Position numbers and translations under genes: made by a program | Assembly (NCBI RefSeq): GCF_014200015.1 | Contig: NZ_JACHOT010000004.1 | Location: 186,001-250,000 of the forward strand | Direction of reading: 5' to 3' | Source of the DNA: Aminobacter niigataensis | GTDB taxonomy: Bacteria > Pseudomonadota > Alphaproteobacteria > Rhizobiales > Rhizobiaceae | DNA length: 64,000 nucleotides | Part shown: positions 59,646 through 64,000 of the stretch, one piece after another | Position numbering within the stretch: the first letter of the stretch is position 1 | Layout: each line of letters starts with the position of its first letter | Notes under the pieces: model-generated | Told to the model about the DNA's origin: nothing | Seen by the model: only the letters and a program-made list of their open reading frames with translations | Database searches by the model: none

Positions 59646-61058
59646 ATGGCGTCACGCAAACTCTACATCGGCCGCAAGGTGCGCGAGCTGCGCGACGCCA
59701 ACAAGGCGACGCAGGCGAGCTTCGCCGAGCGCATCGGCATCTCGACCAGCTATCTCAACCAGATCGAGAACAACCAGCGCCCGGTTTCGGCCTCGGTGCT
59801 GCTGGCGCTCGCCGAAAAGTTCCAGATCGACATCACCGAGATTTCGCAAGGCGACAGCGACCGGCTGTTGTCGGCGCTGACCGAGGCGCTGAGCGATCCG
59901 CTGTTCGAGAACTATGCGCCGAACCTGCAGGAACTGAAGCTGGTGACGCAGAACGCGCCGGGTTTTGCCCGTGCGCTGATCTCGGCGCACCAGGCCTATC
60001 GCCGCACTTCGGAGCAGCTGGCGAGCCTCGACGACACGCTGGGCAAGAGCGTCGGCCTGACCGAACCGACGCCTTACGAGGAAGTGCGCGACTTCTTCCA
60101 CTTCGTCGACAACTACATCCATAGCCTCGACGTGGCGGCTGAGCGGCTAGCCGGCGAGCTCGGCATCGGCGAGCGCGACAGCTATGCGGCGCTCGCAGCA
60201 CATCTGGACAGCCGGCACGGCGTGCGGATTGCCCGTGCCGAGGCCAATGACGATGCGCTGCGGCGCTTCGATGCCAAGTCGGGCGTGTTGTTCCTCAACC
60301 CATACTCGCCGCTCGCCACCCGTAGTTTCCAGATCGCCTTCCAGATCGCCGAGATGGAGATGGAGGCCGAGGTGGCGCAGATCGCCCGCACCGCCGATTT
60401 CCGCACCGCCGAGGCGCTGGAAATCTGCAAGATGGGGCTGCGCAACTATTTCGCCGGCGCGCTGACCCTCCCCTACCAGGCCTTCATGCGCGCGGCCGGA
60501 GAATTGCGCCACGATCTCGAACTGATGGCGGCGCATTTCGGTGCCTCGATCGAGCAGGTGGCGCATCGGCTCAGCACGCTGCAGCGGCCGGGCCACAAGG
60601 GCGTACCGATCTTCTTTGCCCGCATCGACCGCGCCGGCAACATCACCAAGCGCCACAGCGCCGCCAAGCTGCAGTTCGCCCGCTTCGGCGCGGCGTGTCC
60701 GCTGTGGAATGTTCACCAGGCCTTCGAGACTCCGGGCCGGATCATCCGCCAGCTGGCCGAGACGCCAGACGGCGCGCGCTATCTCTGCATCGCCACGGAG
60801 ATCTCCAAGGGCGGCGGCGGCTTCAACGCGCCGCACCGGCGCTATGCCATCGCGCTCGGCTGCGAGGTCACCTATGCCCAGGATTTCGTCTATGCCGACG
60901 GGCTGGAGTTGGGCAGCAAGACGGCCTTCGATCCGATCGGCATCTCATGCCGCATCTGCGAGCGCACCAACTGCCAGCAGCGCGCTGTGCCGCCGCTCAA
61001 GCGCAAGCTGGTGATCGACCGGGATGTCAGGCATCCCCTTCCCTACAGGATCGGCTAG
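59646..61058 (+). CDS. Short-chain fatty acyl-CoA regulator, PccR/RamB family
   Basis: A 470-residue XRE-type regulator: helix-turn-helix at about 5-60 (RELRDANKATQASFAERIGI, then STSYLNQIENNQRPVS), a long central region with an IrrE-like (DUF955) fold that has lost the HExxH motif (QIAFQIAEMEMEAE), and a C-terminal DUF2083-type domain with ISCRICERTNCQQRA, four Cys-His-like ligands. This is the ScfR group (PccR, RamB, IclR-unrelated) that senses acyl-CoA and controls propionyl-CoA, glyoxylate or ethylmalonyl-CoA genes. The ATG at 59646 lies over the candidate operator; 59616 is a second possible start. It is divergent from bioY-pccBA. Confidence 0.85.
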   Translation: MASRKLYIGRKVRELRDANKATQASFAERIGISTSYLNQIENNQRPVSASVLLALAEKFQIDITEISQGDSDRLLSALTEALSDPLFENYAPNLQELKLVTQNAPGFARALISAHQAYRRTSEQLASLDDTLGKSVGLTEPTPYEEVRDFFHFVDNYIHSLDVAAERLAGELGIGERDSYAALAAHLDSRHGVRIARAEANDDALRRFDAKSGVLFLNPYSPLATRSFQIAFQIAEMEMEAEVAQIARTADFRTAEALEICKMGLRNYFAGALTLPYQAFMRAAGELRHDLELMAAHFGASIEQVAHRLSTLQRPGHKGVPIFFARIDRAGNITKRHSAAKLQFARFGAACPLWNVHQAFETPGRIIRQLAETPDGARYLCIATEISKGGGGFNAPHRRYAIALGCEVTYAQDFVYADGLELGSKTAFDPIGISCRICERTNCQQRAVPPLKRKLVIDRDVRHPLPYRIG

Positions 61059-61062
61059 ACTT

Positions 61063-61419
61063 CTAGTTGTTCCTTGGGGCGAACAGAGCACCAGCGGCGA
61101 GCGTCAGCCAACCCAACATCATGCCGGTTCCGCCCATGGGGGCGGCGAAGGGAAACAGCCGCTGGCCGAGATAATCGCGCGCCAGCAGATCGCCTGAGAA
61201 CACCAGCACGGCCAGCAGCAGGATGGCCGCGCCGATGTGCAGGATCCTGCTGCCGGCAGCCACCAACGACAACGCGATCAGCGCCGGCGCATGAAAAAGC
61301 AGGAAGTTGGCTGCTGTCGCGACGTTGGTGCTGCCGCCATGGCTCGCCGCTGCCGAAAGTGCCACGCCCGCCGCGCCGAAAACAGCGCCGGCAGCAAACA
61401 GAACCCGGTCGAATTTCAT
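61063..61419 (-). CDS. DUF423 membrane protein
   Basis: A 118-residue protein with four membrane helices, of the DUF423 (YgdD/YwdK) family. Typical stretches are LFAAGAVFGAAGVALSAAASHG and GGTGMMLGWLTLAAGALF. The function is unknown. GGAGCGGAAAGC before the ATG at 61419 is a good ribosome site; the upstream ATG at 61440 is less good. The gene is divergent from tex and its 3' end is 4 bases from that of the PccR-like gene. Confidence 0.86.
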   Translation of the reverse strand: MKFDRVLFAAGAVFGAAGVALSAAASHGGSTNVATAANFLLFHAPALIALSLVAAGSRILHIGAAILLLAVLVFSGDLLARDYLGQRLFPFAAPMGGTGMMLGWLTLAAGALFAPRNN

Positions 61420-61611
61420 GCTTTCCGCTCCTCGATTCACGGAGGGCGATCATACAGATGCCCGGCATGAAATGTTCCGCCGACTTTGCGCCGATTGCCG
61501 CAGGATGGCCGCTTTCCTGTGGACCTTGAACAGGCGGGCATGAATGGCCGTTTGGCGATCCGGCCGGCAGTCACTATGTTCGCGCACCCGTTCAACAGGC
61601 ACCAGGAATCC

Positions 61612-63915
61612 ATGGCTGGCGACATCAGGAAAATCGCTGCGATCATCGCAGCCGAGATCAATGCGAAGGCCGAGCAGGTCATAGCGGCAGTCGGACTGCT
61701 GGATGAGGGTGCGACCGTGCCTTTCGTCGCCCGCTACCGCAAGGAAGTCACTGGCGGCCTGGACGACACCCAGCTGCGCGATCTCTCCGAGCGCCTTGTC
61801 TATCTGCGCGAACTCGAAGCGCGGCGCGCGGCGATCGTCGAATCCATCACAAGCCAGGGCAAGCTGACCGACGATCTGGCGATCCGCATCGCCACTGTTA
61901 CCACCAAGGCCGAGCTTGAGGACATCTATCTGCCCTACAAGCCCAAGCGCCGGACCAAGGCGGAAATCGCCAGGGAGCGCGGCCTCGGGCCGCTCGCCGA
62001 AGCCATCCTCGCCGACCGCAGCCTCGTACCGGTTGAGCTTGCCGTTGCCTATGTCGCTGGCGAGGTTGCCGATGTGAAGGCAGCGCTCGAAGGCGCGCGC
62101 GACATCGTCGCCGAAGGCATCTCGGAAAACGCCGAGCTTCTCGGTCGCCTGCGCACCCACATGAAGGAGCGCGCGGTGATGCGTGCCCGCGTCGTCGATG
62201 GCAAGCAAGAGGCCGGGGCCAAGTTCTCCGACTACTTCGACCATTCCGAGCGCTGGGCCGGCGTGCCCAGCCACCGCGCGCTCGCCATGCTTCGCGGCCG
62301 CAACGAGGATGTGCTGTCGCTTGACCTCGAGATCGACGCCGACGACACCTCGCCGGTCAAGCCGGTCGAGCGGATGATTGCCGCTGCCTATGCGATTGGC
62401 GCGACGCTGCCCGGCGACCAGTGGCTGATGACCGTCGCCGGCTGGACCTGGCGCGTGAAGCTGTCTCTGTCGCTGTCGCTCGACCTGATGCGCGATCTGC
62501 GCGAGGCGGCCGAGGAAGAGGCGATCCGCGTCTTCTCGCGCAACCTCAAGGACCTGCTGCTTGCCGCTCCCGCCGGCTCGCGCGCCACGATGGGTCTCGA
62601 TCCGGGCATCCGTACCGGCGTCAAGGTGGCGGTCATCGATGCCACCGGCAAGGTGCTCGACACCACCACCGTCTACCCCTTCCCGCCCAGGAACGACGTG
62701 CGCGGCACCCAGGCCGAGCTTGCCCGGCTGATCATCCGCCACAAGGTCGAACTGATCGCCATCGGCAACGGTACCGGCAGCCGGGAAACCGAGCGCCTCG
62801 TCGCCGACATGCTGGCTGAGCTGCCGGCGCCCAAGCCGACCAAGGTCATCGTCAGCGAGGCCGGCGCGTCGGTCTATTCGGCATCCGCCACGGCTGCCGC
62901 CGAATTCCCCAATCTCGACGTGTCGCTGCGCGGCGCGGTGTCCATCGCACGCCGCCTGCAGGACCCGCTCGCCGAGCTGGTCAAGATCGAACCCAAGTCG
63001 ATCGGCGTCGGCCAGTACCAGCACGACGTCGACCAGTACCGGCTCGGCCGTTCGCTCGAAGCGGTGGTCGAGGACGCGGTGAACGCCGTCGGCGTCGACC
63101 TCAACACGGCCTCCGCCCCCCTTCTCGCCCGCGTCTCCGGTCTCGGGCCGTCGCTCGCCGAGTCGATCGTGGCGCATCGCGACGCCTCGGGCGCCTTTGC
63201 CACGCGCCGCGACCTGCTCGCCGTGCCACGGCTCGGCCAGCGTGCCTTCGAGCAATGCGCCGGCTTCCTGCGTATCCGCGACGGCAAGGAACCGCTCGAC
63301 TCATCGTCGGTCCACCCCGAAGCCTATGGCGTGGCCAAGAAGATCGTGGCGTCCTGCGGCCGTGACCTGCGCCAGTTGATGGGCGACAGCGCCGCGCTGA
63401 AGGCAATAGATCCGCGCGCGTTCGTCGATGAGCGTTTCGGCCTGCCGACGGTGCGCGACATCATCGCCGAGCTGGAAAAGCCAGGCCGCGATCCGCGTCC
63501 GGGCTTCAAGACCGCGACCTTCGCCGACGGTGTCGACGACATCAAGGACCTGAAGCCGGGCATGTTGCTCGAGGGAACCGTCACCAACGTCGCCGCCTTC
63601 GGCGCCTTCGTCGACATCGGCGTGCACCAGGACGGGCTTGTCCATGTGTCGCAGCTCGCCGACAAGTTCGTGAAGGACCCACACGAGGTGGTGAAGGCGG
63701 GCGACGTGGTGAAGGTCCGCGTCGTCGAGGTCGACATCCCGCGCAAGCGCATCGGGCTGACCATGCGCAAGGACGGCGGCGAGGCAGCCCCGCGCACGGC
63801 AGCGCCGGCCAAGGGCCGCGACATGAAGTTCGCCTCGTCCAAGCCACAGCAGGGCAAGCAGGACCAGCAAGGCGCGTTCGGCGCGGCGCTGCTCGAGGCG
63901 ATGAAGCGTAAGTAA
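61612..63915 (+). CDS. tex: Transcription accessory protein Tex
   Basis: A 767-residue RNA-binding protein conserved across bacteria: an N-terminal HTH-rich part ([20 protein letters not shown] near residue 33), a YqgF/RuvC-like domain ([16 protein letters not shown] near residue 327), helix-hairpin-helix repeats ([17 protein letters not shown]), and a C-terminal S1 domain ([20 protein letters not shown]). The tail is basic and Gln-rich. I used the ATG at 61612, with AGGA upstream and the family N-terminus; the frame is open to 61486. It ends before repeat copy C. Confidence 0.92.
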   Translation: MAGDIRKIAAIIAAEINAKAEQVIAAVGLLDEGATVPFVARYRKEVTGGLDDTQLRDLSERLVYLRELEARRAAIVESITSQGKLTDDLAIRIATVTTKAELEDIYLPYKPKRRTKAEIARERGLGPLAEAILADRSLVPVELAVAYVAGEVADVKAALEGARDIVAEGISENAELLGRLRTHMKERAVMRARVVDGKQEAGAKFSDYFDHSERWAGVPSHRALAMLRGRNEDVLSLDLEIDADDTSPVKPVERMIAAAYAIGATLPGDQWLMTVAGWTWRVKLSLSLSLDLMRDLREAAEEEAIRVFSRNLKDLLLAAPAGSRATMGLDPGIRTGVKVAVIDATGKVLDTTTVYPFPPRNDVRGTQAELARLIIRHKVELIAIGNGTGSRETERLVADMLAELPAPKPTKVIVSEAGASVYSASATAAAEFPNLDVSLRGAVSIARRLQDPLAELVKIEPKSIGVGQYQHDVDQYRLGRSLEAVVEDAVNAVGVDLNTASAPLLARVSGLGPSLAESIVAHRDASGAFATRRDLLAVPRLGQRAFEQCAGFLRIRDGKEPLDSSSVHPEAYGVAKKIVASCGRDLRQLMGDSAALKAIDPRAFVDERFGLPTVRDIIAELEKPGRDPRPGFKTATFADGVDDIKDLKPGMLLEGTVTNVAAFGAFVDIGVHQDGLVHVSQLADKFVKDPHEVVKAGDVVKVRVVEVDIPRKRIGLTMRKDGGEAAPRTAAPAKGRDMKFASSKPQQGKQDQQGAFGAALLEAMKRK

Positions 63916-63924
63916 GGCGGCTTC

Positions 63925-63978
63925 ATACCCTCCCCTTGTGGGGAGGGTCGATCCACGCAGCGGATCGGGGTGGAGGTA
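63925..63978. repeat. Short intergenic repeat, copy C
   Basis: Starts CCTCCCCTTGTGGGGAGG 10 bases after the tex stop and ends GGATCGGGGTGGAGGT. It resembles copies A and B at 55186-55334. The window ends 22 bases later. Confidence 0.75.
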
Positions 63979-64000
63979 GAGAGAGGCTGTCGCAGCGGCA

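Noticed and set aside
61450-63255. Antisense ORF of 601 codons over tex
   Set aside because: Shadow of the tex frame with no domain.

Overview
The window looks like chromosomal DNA of a GC-rich alphaproteobacterium of the order Rhizobiales, most like Mesorhizobium, Aminobacter or another Phyllobacteriaceae genus. The support is gene content and order: the hisB-DUF2628-hisHAFE-coaA operon, hslV/hslU, the fixNOQP/fixGHIS type cbb3 oxidase loci with FnrN, hemE next to the origin, mnmE-mnmG-rsmG-parA-parB, and the short intergenic palindromic repeats typical of this order. The assignment is by recognition only; no search was run. I saw no rRNA, tRNA, CRISPR array, insertion sequence or prophage.

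Layout. 1-6565 is an accessory catabolic locus: a polyamine-type ABC transporter with a Tat-type binding protein, a creatinase/ectoine-hydrolase-like M24 protein, an XRE-cupin regulator, a HutD-like cupin and a carbamoylase-family metallohydrolase. Two near-identical palindromes in its two divergent intergenic regions look like operators. 7007-10458 holds pckA, arfB, a BON-LysM protein and alkB. 10518-15130 is the histidine operon with coaA. 15321-20506 holds hslV, three small genes, hslU and a DUF1402 protein. 20503-23252 is a tightly overlapping leftward set (tim44-like, mltA, smr, xre). 23467-24546 holds fxsA and secB.

The replication centre is at 24613-40631. Genes left of about 28.3 kb (ppsR, maf, aroE, coaE, dnaQ) run left and the hemE-hemJ-rho and mnmE-mnmG-rsmG-parA-parB genes run right, away from a 400-base gene-free stretch at 28290-28689. 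That stretch has several DnaA-box-like sequences, six GANTC sites and an AT-rich end next to hemE, so I call it the likely chromosomal oriC. parS-like sites lie on both sides of it: in hisH, in hemE, three between mnmE and mnmG, and one in rsmG just before parA.

40684-51553 is a microaerobic respiration block: ccoGHIS and ccoNOQP, a hemerythrin-like protein, FnrN and hemN, with FNR/FixK boxes in each of the control regions. ugd follows. 53020-61058 is a propionyl-CoA assimilation locus: bioY, pccB, pccA and methylmalonyl-CoA mutase, divergent from a PccR/RamB-type regulator. The window ends with a DUF423 protein, the Tex protein and a copy of a short repeat that also occurs as an inverted pair between pccA and the mutase gene.
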